From DASUEB01 sp036275295 (GTDB taxonomy: Bacteria > Bacteroidota > Bacteroidia > Flavobacteriales_D > Luteibaculaceae): a DNA stretch of 14,273 nucleotides. Made by a program: the position numbers and the translations under genes. The DNA is taken from positions 1-14,273 of the forward strand of contig DASUEB010000046.1 in assembly GCA_036275295.1 (NCBI GenBank), written 5' to 3'. The notes below the pieces were generated by a model. That model did not search any database. It was not told where the DNA came from and saw only the letters and a list, made by a program, of their open reading frames with translations. Positions 1 through 7,815 of the stretch are shown one piece after another (within the stretch, counting starts at the first letter, position 1; each line of letters opens with the position of its first letter).

Positions 1-1083
1 GCCCTGCAAATCCAGCTCGACGACACCTTGCCCGGAACGTACGTGTTAGACTCAACGGGCGTCAATTCAGCTTGGTATTTTACCGACTCAGCCGACTACA
101 TCTCCAAAGGGCGGTCTAATGCAACGGGATCTATCACCATCACCCGATACGACTCTCAAAATAAGGTCTTGGAAGGTTCATTCGACCTGGTTTTGGTCAA
201 CAGCTTCACGGGGAGTAGCATCACGATCGAAGACGGAATTTTCAAAAAAGTTGAGTTCGGCCCCATAATGCCCTTATCAAACGGCGACACCTTATTTTTG
301 GGCTATTCCAAGCTGGGAGCTAATCAAGGCGTGTTTTATTGGTTTGCCAATCCAACCTCGGGACTGATGAGCAGGCGGTTTTTGTACCGATCACCGCTGT
401 TTAGAGGAGGAAAAAACACCTGTTATTTCCCAGCAAGCCAAGAGTATATTGCGTTCCCAGACTCAGGAAACGGCATCATCATTAACGGGCGCACAGGAGC
501 TGAAAACTTGGTTTTTGGCACTGCTGGTTCGAGTTCACCCGTAAGGATTCTCAACGACTACTTCCGTTACGAGCGAAACAATCGAGTTGGACTCGTTAGG
601 TTCTCGCCCAATAACGGGGCTTATCAAGACAGCATAACCACTGATACCATCTTCCCAAATCCTTTTCAAACGACCAATGGAAGCGAAATTTATCAGTGTA
701 ATGGCAATCTTCTTTATGTGGTAAATCCAAGCAGCAGAACTCGGCAAACCCTTTCGTTAACGCCCTTTGTAATCTGCGCATTAGAATACGAGCAAAGCAA
801 CAGACTGCTTGCGGTTAAATTAGAAGCGGGCGTGTTTCAACTGATTCGCATTACCCTATCGGGCACCTCTTCTACGCAAACGGTTTTAGCCAGTTTCTCT
901 GGACTGCCCGGTACCGGTTTCAAATCGTTTTCCGGAACCTATAAAGCCAATACGCGAGAATTCATCTTTGTGGTAAATGGCACCACAGAGGTGAAAGGCG
1001 CCCGATACAAGGTTGCGCAGAACACCCTAAGTTACATTTCTTTCCCAGAGGCCACCATAGAAGGGATAGAGGCAATTTATTAA
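1..1083 (+). CDS. Secreted DUF6252-like / beta-propeller-like protein, 5' partial
   Basis: The reading frame is open from the first base of the window to a TAA at 1081-1083 (360 codons visible), so the true start and any signal peptide lie upstream. The TTG at 28 is not a convincing start because the frame continues before it. Visible residues about 10-85 have the look of the Bacteroidota DUF6252 lipoprotein domain: a 'GTYVLD' strand, then 'GSITITRYD' (about 43-51), 'EGSFDLVLVN', and 'EDGIFKKVEF'. After this come about 275 residues of short beta strands with recurring patterns (for example 'EYIAFPDSGN', 'LLYVVNPSSR', 'REFIFVVNGTT') that suggest a beta-propeller, with no catalytic motif that I recognise. 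It is probably an exported or surface lipoprotein of unknown role. It faces pgk tail to tail. The coding call is firm; the domain calls are by eye and moderate. Confidence 0.75.
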   Translation, partial: ALQIQLDDTLPGTYVLDSTGVNSAWYFTDSADYISKGRSNATGSITITRYDSQNKVLEGSFDLVLVNSFTGSSITIEDGIFKKVEFGPIMPLSNGDTLFLGYSKLGANQGVFYWFANPTSGLMSRRFLYRSPLFRGGKNTCYFPASQEYIAFPDSGNGIIINGRTGAENLVFGTAGSSSPVRILNDYFRYERNNRVGLVRFSPNNGAYQDSITTDTIFPNPFQTTNGSEIYQCNGNLLYVVNPSSRTRQTLSLTPFVICALEYEQSNRLLAVKLEAGVFQLIRITLSGTSSTQTVLASFSGLPGTGFKSFSGTYKANTREFIFVVNGTTEVKGARYKVAQNTLSYISFPEATIEGIEAIY

Positions 1084-1150
1084 CGCTGGCCAGGCGTATA
1101 AAAACGCTCTCAGCCCAGCTGAAGAGGAACGAAGACAACATCACTCCATA

Positions 1151-1196
1151 AAAAAACACCTTTGCGGGCCTGTTGAGCCGTCGAAAGGTGTTTTTT
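1151..1196. terminator. Bidirectional intrinsic terminator between convergent genes
   Basis: A perfect 13-bp inverted repeat, AAAAAACACCTTT at 1151-1163 and AAAGGTGTTTTTT at 1184-1196, flanks a 20-nt loop that can form a further short GGC/GCC pairing. The arms end in an A-run on one side and a T-run on the other, so transcripts from either strand would carry a hairpin followed by U residues. It lies 67 bp after the stop of the upstream plus-strand gene and 39 bp beyond the stop of pgk, as expected for a terminator shared by converging genes. The rest of the 152-bp gap holds nothing else that I can identify. Confidence 0.85.
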
Positions 1197-1235
1197 GTGT
1201 TTGGGGACAGGGTCTTTACGACCTCGTTAAGGCTA

Positions 1236-2429
1236 TTAGGCTTTTTCTAATACCGCGGCTATGCCGGGAAGTACAATACCCTCAAGCGACTCGAGCATGG
1301 CGCCACCGCCGGTGGACACATAACTCACCTGATCGCCTAGATTAAACTGATTGATTGCGGCTACGCTATCGCCTCCGCCCACTAGGGTGAAAGCAGCGTG
1401 TTTTTGGGTGGCCTCTACCAATGCTTTGGCAACGGCAATCGTTCCGCCTGAAAAGTTGGACATTTCAAAAACGCCCATCGGTCCATTCCACAGAATGGTT
1501 TTCGACGAAGTGATCACCCGCGTGTAGGTCTCAATGGTTTCTGGCCCGATGTCGAGTCCCAGCCAACCGTCGGGGATTTGGTCAATGGCGCATATCTGGG
1601 TTTGGGCGTCGTTAGAGAATTGATCGGCAATGAGCGTATCGGTTGGCAAGTGCAATTGAACACCCATTTGCTCGGCCTTCTCCATGAGGCTTAGGGCCAG
1701 TTGCATTTTATCGGGCTCCACCAGCGAGTTGCCCGTTTTACCTCCACGGGCTGTAATAAACGTATACGCCATACCCCCGCCAATGATCAGGTGGTTGACC
1801 TTGGAAAGCATGTTTTCGATGATGGTAATTTTGGAGGAAACCTTGGCGCCACCAATAATGGCAGTTACGGGCGACTCACCGCTATTCAGCACCTTGTCGA
1901 TGCTATTTACCTCCGCCTCCATGAGGTATCCAAATAACTTTCTTCCGGGGAAATACTGGGCCATGACGGCAGTTGATGCATGGGCGCGATGCGCGGTACC
2001 AAAAGCGTCATTTACATATACATCGCCGAGCGAGGCCAATTTTTGGGCAAATTCGGCATCGCCTTTTTCTTCCTCGCTGTAAAACCGCAAATTCTCAAGC
2101 AGAACTACATCGCCGGCTTGTGCCGATTGGCAAATGCGCTCGGCTTCCGATCCAATGCAATCGGGAGCAAAATGAATCGATTTACCCAGCAGTTTTCCCA
2201 AATGGCTAACCAAATGGCTGAGCGAAAGAGAGGCGTCCGCTCCTTTGGGTCGTCCCAGGTGAGACATCAATATGGCGACACCCCCATCAGAAATGATCTT
2301 TTGGATGGTGGGCAATGCAGCTTTGATTCGGGTGTCGTCGGTGATGTTAAATTGGGCATCCATTGGGACATTAAAATCTACGCGTACCAGGGCCTTTTTA
2401 CCGGCAAATGAAAACTGATCAATCGACAT
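1236..2429 (-). CDS. pgk: Phosphoglycerate kinase
   Basis: Cytosolic glycolytic enzyme that transfers the acyl phosphate of 1,3-bisphosphoglycerate to ADP, giving ATP and 3-phosphoglycerate. The 397-aa product matches the usual PGK length of about 390-400. Family motifs appear in order: 'VRVDFNVP' (about residues 15-22), 'SHLGRPKG', 'LLENLRFY', the hinge-side 'GGAKVSSKI', 'LWNGPMGVFE', and the nucleotide-binding 'GGGDSVAAI' near the C-terminus. I place the start at the ATG whose complement is 2427-2429. An in-frame TTG nine codons upstream overlaps the -7 promoter element and would add residues not expected in the family. The gene is monocistronic here, ends 39 bp before the shared terminator, and diverges from holB. 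No truncation or missing key residue is evident. Confidence 0.97.
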   Translation of the reverse strand: MSIDQFSFAGKKALVRVDFNVPMDAQFNITDDTRIKAALPTIQKIISDGGVAILMSHLGRPKGADASLSLSHLVSHLGKLLGKSIHFAPDCIGSEAERICQSAQAGDVVLLENLRFYSEEEKGDAEFAQKLASLGDVYVNDAFGTAHRAHASTAVMAQYFPGRKLFGYLMEAEVNSIDKVLNSGESPVTAIIGGAKVSSKITIIENMLSKVNHLIIGGGMAYTFITARGGKTGNSLVEPDKMQLALSLMEKAEQMGVQLHLPTDTLIADQFSNDAQTQICAIDQIPDGWLGLDIGPETIETYTRVITSSKTILWNGPMGVFEMSNFSGGTIAVAKALVEATQKHAAFTLVGGGDSVAAINQFNLGDQVSYVSTGGGAMLESLEGIVLPGIAAVLEKA

Positions 2430-2453
2430 GATTCTTTGCTTTGAATTGGATGG

Positions 2454-2461
2454 CAAAAGTA
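2454..2461 (-). promoter_or_regulatory. Bacteroidota -7 promoter element for pgk
   Basis: Read on the minus strand this is TACTTTTG, an exact match to the Bacteroidota sigma-ABfA -7 consensus TAnnTTTG. It lies about 24 bp before the pgk ATG, giving a short leader. A TTG-type -33 element at the usual spacing is not clear: a minus-strand TTG sits only 14 bp upstream. The match, and its position ahead of a gene that must have its own promoter, make it likely. Confidence 0.65.
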
Positions 2462-2483
2462 GGTTTTATTTGTCTCAATCGGT

Positions 2484-2491
2484 TACCTTTG
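2484..2491 (+). promoter_or_regulatory. Bacteroidota -7 promoter element for holB and the downstream gene run
   Basis: TACCTTTG is an exact match to TAnnTTTG, 20 bp before the holB ATG at 2512. No good -33 TTG is seen at the standard distance; the nearest upstream TTG is 11 bp away. The element lies 22 bp from the oppositely oriented pgk -7 element, so the two promoters are back to back and RNA polymerase footprints would overlap. No other comparable promoter is obvious in front of the following genes, which are nearly all overlapping or within 12 bp of one another. Confidence 0.6.
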
Positions 2492-2511
2492 GCCCAATTC
2501 AAAACGTTTGA

Positions 2512-3630
2512 ATGCAGTTTAAATCGGTCATAGGTCAATCCGCCCTGAAGGGCGTTCTGCTGCGTAATGTGCAGCAGGGACGCATCAGTCACGCCCAGCT
2601 TTTTGCAGGGAGCGAAGGCTTTGGCTCTTTGGCGCTGGCTTTGGCCTACATCAGCTACGTTTTGTGCGAGAATCCGGGTGAGGATGACAGCTGCGGACAA
2701 TGTTCCTCCTGTCTAAAAAACGCCAAGTTTGCCCACCCCGATGTGCACTACACTTTTCCTTTTATTGCCGCTCATCCGGGCGACGATTGCTCCCAGTACT
2801 ACAAGACATGGCGCGAAATGCTCGCCTCCAGTCCGTATATTGAGCTCGATCATTGGCTCGATGCGCTGGGTGCCGAAGGAAAACAAGCAGCGATCAACAA
2901 AAAGGAGGCCTCGCGAATTGCAGCGGTAAATGCCCTAAAGGCGTATGAGGGGCGTTATAAAATAACTCTCATCTGGAAACCCGAATTATTGCACGCTTTT
3001 GGAGCGAATGCCCTGCTTAAATTGATCGAAGAGCCACCCGAAAACACCCTGTTTTTACTGGTTTCGGCCCAAACGGAAGACATTCTGCCCACCATTTTGT
3101 CGCGAACACAGCGATTCCAGGTGCCGCGCATTGAACAGCGCGATTTGGTGGAAGCCCTTCAAAATCAATTTAATGCAAGCCCAGAAGTAGCGATAAAGAC
3201 CGCCAATATGGGCGAGGGGAGTTTTTTGGCCTGCGCCGAATTACTGTCAAAAAGTGAATCCGCTTTGCATATCTTTGAAGACTTTCGGCATTGGATGCGA
3301 ATTTGCTACGGCAGAAAGGTATTTGAGATTGGCGACTGGGTAGAAAAGGTAAGCAAATCGGGGCGAGAGAATATTAAACAATTCCTGCAATACGGCTTGT
3401 TAATCGCTCGCCAGTGCATCAATTACAATTACCTTGGCGAAGATGCCCTTCAAGTGTTGGGCGAGGAGCGAGATTTTGTAATTAAATTCAGTCCGTTTAT
3501 CAATGAACGAACAGTGATTGATTTTTCGGACCATCTAAACGCGGCCTACCACGATGTAGCTCGCAATGGCAATGCGCGAATAATCTTACTCGATTTATCG
3601 TTTAAGGCTTTCGTGCTTTTTAAAAAATAA
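2512..3630 (+). CDS. holB: DNA polymerase III subunit delta' (clamp loader)
   Basis: Subunit of the clamp-loader complex that opens the beta sliding clamp and places it on primed DNA. The 372-aa protein has the AAA+ layout of delta': 'SHAQLFAGSEGFGS' (about 26-39) is a degenerate P-loop lacking the Walker A lysine, as usual for this non-ATPase subunit. It is followed by a zinc-binding set Cys52, Cys61, Cys64 and Cys67 ('CGQCSSC'), then 'NALLKLIEEPPENTLF'. The sensor-1/arginine-finger region reads 'ILSRTQRF' with Arg198; the common SRC motif is SRT here. A helical C-terminal collar region follows. The start ATG is the first in frame and sits 20 bp after a -7 element. ricT begins 7 bp after its stop, a pairing also known in Bacillus. 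The family call is strong. Confidence 0.93.
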   Translation: MQFKSVIGQSALKGVLLRNVQQGRISHAQLFAGSEGFGSLALALAYISYVLCENPGEDDSCGQCSSCLKNAKFAHPDVHYTFPFIAAHPGDDCSQYYKTWREMLASSPYIELDHWLDALGAEGKQAAINKKEASRIAAVNALKAYEGRYKITLIWKPELLHAFGANALLKLIEEPPENTLFLLVSAQTEDILPTILSRTQRFQVPRIEQRDLVEALQNQFNASPEVAIKTANMGEGSFLACAELLSKSESALHIFEDFRHWMRICYGRKVFEIGDWVEKVSKSGRENIKQFLQYGLLIARQCINYNYLGEDALQVLGEERDFVIKFSPFINERTVIDFSDHLNAAYHDVARNGNARIILLDLSFKAFVLFKK

Positions 3631-3637
3631 AAGAGAT

Positions 3638-5011
3638 ATGGGTTGTAGCAGTTGCTCAGTAAAAAACGCAGATGGAACCCCTAAGGGGTGTAAAAATAAT
3701 GGTGCTTGTGGAAATTGCGGATGCAATAAACTCACCGTATACGACTGGCTAGCCAACATGGAATTGCCCATGGGGCACAAGCCTTTTGATATTGTTGAGG
3801 TCCGATTTAAAAACAGCCGCAAGCAATTTTTTAAGAACACCACCAACCTGCAACTACAGGTAGGTGACGTTATCGCTGTAGAGGGATCTCCCGGAGTAGA
3901 TGTGGGCATTGTCTCGGTTTCAGGCGAGTTGGTTAAACTGCAAATGCAAAAGCACGACGTGCGCCCCGAAAGCGACGAGGTAAAAAAGGCCCTCCGGAAA
4001 GCCAATCAGAAAGACGTGAGTCTCTGGCAAGAAGCCCGTATGGCTGAAGAAGGAACCATGTTGCGGGCCCGCGAAATTGCATCTGAGCTGGGTCTTCGAA
4101 TGAAGATCAGCGATGTGGAGTATCAGGGCGACAAGGCAAAGGCCACGTTTTACTACACAGCCGACGACCGAGTGGACTTCCGAGAATTGATCAAGCGATT
4201 GGCTGATGAATTTAAGGTGCGAATTGAAATGCGGCAAATTGGCGCACGCCAAGAAGCCAGTCGGGTAGGAGGAATTGGATCTTGCGGGCGCGAACTGTGC
4301 TGCACCACCTGGCTTACTGATTTTAGAACAGTGACCACCGGTGCAGCCCGCTATCAACAACTCTCCCTCAATCCGCAAAAACTGGCTGGCCAATGCGGCA
4401 AACTCAAGTGCTGTCTGAATTATGAGCTAGACATGTACATGGAAGCCGTAAAAGATTTTCCCGATACCGACGTAAAATTGCGCACCAAAAGGGGTATCGC
4501 CTCTCACTTCAAAACAGACATTTTCAAAAAAATGATCTGGTATGTATACGACGGCGAACACGGCATCAATCCCATCGGTCTGAAAGTGGATCAGGTTAAA
4601 GACATCATCGAGAAGAACAAACAAAACATATTTCCTGAGGATCTTAAAGAGTTTGAATACGTATCCCCACAGCAAAAAGCCGCAGCGCTTGAGCCGGTGT
4701 ACGCCAAACTAGATAACCAAGACAGCGTTACGCGATTTGACAAAAAGAAAGGCGATCGAAACAAACGCCCGCAAAATCGCAACCGTAATGATCGAGCCGA
4801 GCGAACCGATCAACAGCGCAAGCCAGATCAACAGCGCAAGCCAGATAACCGCAACGCACAGCAGCGCCGACCTCAGCAAAAACCTGCTGAAGGGGGAGAC
4901 GCGGCCGCCAATAATCAGAACAAACCCGCTGGCGACAAGCGCAACAACCAAAACAACCGCAACCGAAACAACCGTCGACCCAACCCAGGTAACAATGAAC
5001 CAAAATCGTAG
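3638..5011 (+). CDS. ricT: PSP1-domain RicT (YaaT) Fe-S protein with disordered basic tail
   Basis: RicT in Bacillus subtilis forms a complex with RicA and RicF that carries [4Fe-4S] clusters and promotes mRNA maturation by RNase Y; the Bacteroidota role is less defined. The 457-aa protein has three parts. Residues 1-32 hold a cysteine cluster (Cys3, 6, 18, 24, 27, 29). Residues about 45-330 are the PSP1/RicT core with two CGxxxCC motifs, Cys216/221/222 and Cys253/258/259, which match the conserved cysteines of the family. Residues about 366-457 are a low-complexity tail rich in Arg, Asn, Gln, Lys and Pro with almost no large hydrophobics, so probably disordered and nucleic-acid binding. It starts 7 bp after holB, and its last 17 bp overlap gldH in another frame. 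No ricA or ricF homologue lies in the window. The family assignment is firm; the cellular function is inferred. Confidence 0.92.
   Translation: MGCSSCSVKNADGTPKGCKNNGACGNCGCNKLTVYDWLANMELPMGHKPFDIVEVRFKNSRKQFFKNTTNLQLQVGDVIAVEGSPGVDVGIVSVSGELVKLQMQKHDVRPESDEVKKALRKANQKDVSLWQEARMAEEGTMLRAREIASELGLRMKISDVEYQGDKAKATFYYTADDRVDFRELIKRLADEFKVRIEMRQIGARQEASRVGGIGSCGRELCCTTWLTDFRTVTTGAARYQQLSLNPQKLAGQCGKLKCCLNYELDMYMEAVKDFPDTDVKLRTKRGIASHFKTDIFKKMIWYVYDGEHGINPIGLKVDQVKDIIEKNKQNIFPEDLKEFEYVSPQQKAAALEPVYAKLDNQDSVTRFDKKKGDRNKRPQNRNRNDRAERTDQQRKPDQQRKPDNRNAQQRRPQQKPAEGGDAAANNQNKPAGDKRNNQNNRNRNNRRPNPGNNEPKS
4808..4846 (+). repeat. 18-bp tandem repeat within the ricT tail
   Basis: GATCAACAGCGCAAGCCA occurs twice head to tail at 4808-4825 and 4826-4843, and a third unit begins with GAT before diverging. 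It encodes the repeated peptide DQQRKP. The two copies are identical at DNA level, which suggests recent duplication by slippage. Unit length is a multiple of three, so the frame is kept and tail length could vary between strains. Confidence 0.9.
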
Positions 5012-5468
5012 TTTATACCTCTGCCTATGCTGGATGGTAGCCCTCTTGGGCTGTTCGTCAGGGTCTATCGTTCAGGATAAATTCACCATTGACGACGCCG
5101 AGTGGCACATGGATGAGGTATTTACCTCGCAGTTTGTGGTCACCGATACACTTACGCCGTATGACTTCTTTCTCAACGTGCGAAACGGGGGGAATTATCC
5201 CTATGCCAACCTACACGTTTTTGTAACTACCATGTATCCCAATGGAAAGAAGGCGATAGATACCGTAAATTGTCCGCTGGCCGATAAACAGGGCCGTTGG
5301 CTGGGTTCGGGCTTGGGCGATGTGCTCGACAGCAGAATTTTGTATCGCTACAACAAACCGTTCCCAATGAGCGGTAAATACACCATTACCCTGCAGCACG
5401 CCATGCGCGACACCCTTCTACCGGCCATCTTGAACATGGGTCTCTCAATAGAAAAAACAACCGATTGA
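4995..5468 (+). CDS. gldH: Gliding motility lipoprotein GldH
   Basis: Lipoprotein needed for gliding in Flavobacterium johnsoniae, where its loss also affects chitin use; it works with other Gld proteins and the type IX secretion machinery. The 157-aa product starts with a short lipoprotein signal ending in the lipobox L17-L18-G19-C20, followed by 'SSGS'. The mature part carries the GldH pattern: 'YDFFLNVRNGGNYPYANLHVFV', broken by 'YPNG', then 'DTVNCPLADKQGRWLGSGLGD' and a C-terminal 'GKYTITLQHAMRDTLLP'. The start at 4995 is chosen because the signal peptide begins there. The frame stays open for 86 more codons upstream, but those lie over the low-complexity ricT tail and would bury the signal. 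The start overlaps the ricT stop by 17 bp and the stop overlaps the next ATG, so translational coupling is likely on both sides. Confidence 0.9.
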   Translation: MNQNRSLYLCLCWMVALLGCSSGSIVQDKFTIDDAEWHMDEVFTSQFVVTDTLTPYDFFLNVRNGGNYPYANLHVFVTTMYPNGKKAIDTVNCPLADKQGRWLGSGLGDVLDSRILYRYNKPFPMSGKYTITLQHAMRDTLLPAILNMGLSIEKTTD

Positions 5469-7804
5469 TGGAAAGCCTCAGAAAACTGCTTACCCCGCCT
5501 AAAAAACACCAGAAAAAACTCAAATGGCTATGGTACGCTTTCGCAGCGCCATTTGTTTTCATTGCGCTCATGTTGATTTGGGCGTTTTTCAGTGATCTGC
5601 CCTCACTGCAGGAACTCGAGAATCCCAAAAGCAACCTGGCCACTGAAATCATTACTGCCGATGGCCAAATTATGGGCCAATATTTCCGCGAAAACCGCGT
5701 CAATGTGGCGTACAAAGATCTCAACCCCAATTTGGTAAATGCGTTGATAGCTACCGAAGATGAGCGATTTTACGAACATAGCGGCATCGATATCAAAGCG
5801 CTTTTCAGGGTGGTTAAGGGGGCTATTACGGCCAATAGCAGTCAAGGCGGGGGATCAACCATTACTCAACAATTGGCCAAGATGCTGTTCACCGAAAAAC
5901 CGGCATCGAATATTGCCCGGGTAAGTCAAAAATTCCGAGAGTGGATCATATCGGTCCGTCTTGAGCGCAGATACACCAAAGAGGAGATCATAACGATGTA
6001 CCTCAATCGATTCGACTTCGTCAATAACGCGGTTGGAATCAAATCGGCGGCTAACGTCTATTTCAATAAAACACCCGATCAGTTGAACCTAGAGGAATCG
6101 GCTATGCTAGTAGGAATGGCCAAAAACCCTGCGCTGTTCAATCCGCGTCGCCGTATCGAGGCCACCCGCCAACGTCGCAACGTAGTCCTCTACCAGATGA
6201 AACGAAACGGCTATATCTCTGAAGAGCAATTCGAAAAATCGAAAAACAAGCCCATTCAACTCGATTTCCAATTGGTGGATCACAACCAGGGTTCGGCGCC
6301 TTATTTCAGGGAGTACTTGCGCAAAACGGTTTCCGATCTGTTGCTCGAGAAAGACGCGTTAGGCAACTACAAATACCTCAATCCGGAGACCAATCAACCG
6401 TTTAATATCTACAAAGACGGATTGAAGATCTACACCACCATCGACAGCAGGATGCAGGAATACGCCGAATACGCCGTGGGTCGTCACATGTCGGAGTTTA
6501 ACCAACCCGAATTTTTCAAAGATTTAAAAGGCAAGAAAAACGCGCCATTCGACTATCGGGTAAGCCAAGAAGATATCGATCGAATCATGGAAATGGCCAT
6601 TTTGAGGTCAGATCGATATCAAAACATGCTCGATGAGTTCGAGAACTGCGGTGAAGGCTGCAAACGATCAGCAGCCGAAATCGAGCAGTTCAAAAAAACA
6701 GCCGTGCCCAAGGCATTCAACAAAAAGGTTAAGATGAAGGTCTTCACCTATCAGGGCGAGAAAGACACCGTTATGTCGCCCCTCGACTCGATACGCTATT
6801 ATAAAAGTTTCTTGCAGACCGGTTTTGTGGCTATGGAGCCGGCTAGTGGATTTGTAAAAGCGTGGGTAGGTGGTATCAACTTCAAACACTTCAAATACGA
6901 CCACGTAGAACAGGGCAGCAATCAAGTGGGATCTACGTTCAAGCCCTTTGTTTATGCGGCAGGTATAAGAGAGGGTTTAAATCCATGCGAACAGGTTCCC
7001 AATCTGCCGGTTTGTTTTGATATGCCCAATGGCCAGCCCCCGTATTGTCCTAAAAATTCCGATGGCAAATACGGCGGTGTGGTTACGGTGAAAGAGGGCC
7101 TGGCCAAATCGCTGAATACCGTTTCAGCTTTTATCATGAAGCGATATGGTCCTGATCCCATCATTAAATTGGCCCGCGACTTGGGCATTACAGCCGATAT
7201 GCAGGCCGTACCATCGCTTTGTTTGGGTGTAGCCGACATCAATCTGCTTGAAATGGTAGCAGCCAATGCGGCTTTTGCCAACAAAGGGGTTTACGTGAAA
7301 CCCGTGGTCATATCCAGAATTGAAGACAAAAACGGCAAGGTGATTTACACCAATGTTCCTGAAACCCGCGAGGCTCTTGATGAGCAAACGGCATACGTTA
7401 TTCTTGATCTGATGAAGGGTGTATGCAATTACGGTACCGGAGCCCGTATTCGATACGATAGACCCTACGGTAGAATTGTCGCCCCTGTAGCGGGCAAAAC
7501 GGGTACCACACAAAGCAATTCCGACGGATGGTTTGTGGGCATCACGCCCGACTTAGTCGCCGGTTGTTGGGTGGGCGGTGAAGATCGCTCCATTCGATTC
7601 TCCCGAACTTCTCTGGGTCAGGGTGCCAGTTCCGCACTGCCGGTCTGGGGGTATTTTATGAATAAGGTCTACGCCGATCCCAAGATCAAAATCAGCACAT
7701 CCGACTTTAAAAGACCCTCCAATTTGACAATTGATTTAAATTGCACACAGGTTAATGCGGAAATTCAGGCTGATGAAGCCGGAGAACCCGATTTTACCGA
7801 ATAA
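5468..7804 (+). CDS. mrcA: Class A penicillin-binding protein 1A (bifunctional)
   Basis: Inner-membrane enzyme that polymerises lipid II into glycan strands and cross-links stem peptides. The 778-aa protein has a cytoplasmic basic N-terminus and one membrane anchor (about residues 20-41). The GT51 domain has 'ATEDERFYEHSGID' with catalytic Glu97, 'GGGSTITQQLAKML' (about 127-140), and 'RRYTKEEIITMYLNR'. The transpeptidase domain carries the full penicillin-binding set: S489-T-F-K492 with nucleophile Ser489, S548-L-N550, and K677-T-G679. Between the two catalytic domains is a Lys/Asp-rich linker region. ATG 5468 overlaps the gldH TGA (TGATG); a TTG one codon earlier is a less likely start. Its place directly after gldH links gliding and envelope growth genes, and the 11-bp gap to scoA suggests continued co-transcription. 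Confidence 0.95.
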   Translation: MESLRKLLTPPKKHQKKLKWLWYAFAAPFVFIALMLIWAFFSDLPSLQELENPKSNLATEIITADGQIMGQYFRENRVNVAYKDLNPNLVNALIATEDERFYEHSGIDIKALFRVVKGAITANSSQGGGSTITQQLAKMLFTEKPASNIARVSQKFREWIISVRLERRYTKEEIITMYLNRFDFVNNAVGIKSAANVYFNKTPDQLNLEESAMLVGMAKNPALFNPRRRIEATRQRRNVVLYQMKRNGYISEEQFEKSKNKPIQLDFQLVDHNQGSAPYFREYLRKTVSDLLLEKDALGNYKYLNPETNQPFNIYKDGLKIYTTIDSRMQEYAEYAVGRHMSEFNQPEFFKDLKGKKNAPFDYRVSQEDIDRIMEMAILRSDRYQNMLDEFENCGEGCKRSAAEIEQFKKTAVPKAFNKKVKMKVFTYQGEKDTVMSPLDSIRYYKSFLQTGFVAMEPASGFVKAWVGGINFKHFKYDHVEQGSNQVGSTFKPFVYAAGIREGLNPCEQVPNLPVCFDMPNGQPPYCPKNSDGKYGGVVTVKEGLAKSLNTVSAFIMKRYGPDPIIKLARDLGITADMQAVPSLCLGVADINLLEMVAANAAFANKGVYVKPVVISRIEDKNGKVIYTNVPETREALDEQTAYVILDLMKGVCNYGTGARIRYDRPYGRIVAPVAGKTGTTQSNSDGWFVGITPDLVAGCWVGGEDRSIRFSRTSLGQGASSALPVWGYFMNKVYADPKIKISTSDFKRPSNLTIDLNCTQVNAEIQADEAGEPDFTE

Positions 7805-7815
7805 CAAAAGACAGT

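Noticed and set aside
1684..2411. Open frames of up to 143 codons antisense to pgk
   Set aside because: They lack any recognisable domain and mirror the codon pattern of a clear pgk gene.
2430..2456. Upstream TTG start for pgk adding nine residues
   Set aside because: The TTG is part of the -7 promoter element TACTTTTG, and the ATG at 2429 gives the normal family N-terminus.
2419..2700. Minus-strand frame of 93 codons spanning the pgk-holB gap
   Set aside because: It overlaps both gene starts and both promoter elements, with no family signature.
3595..4005. Minus-strand frame with several cysteines over the ricT start
   Set aside because: It is the complement of the ricT cysteine-rich region; the plus-strand frame carries conserved RicT motifs.
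4737..4994. In-frame upstream extension of gldH (86 codons)
   Set aside because: It lies over the low-complexity tail of ricT, has no signal peptide, and would bury the lipoprotein signal that begins at 4995.
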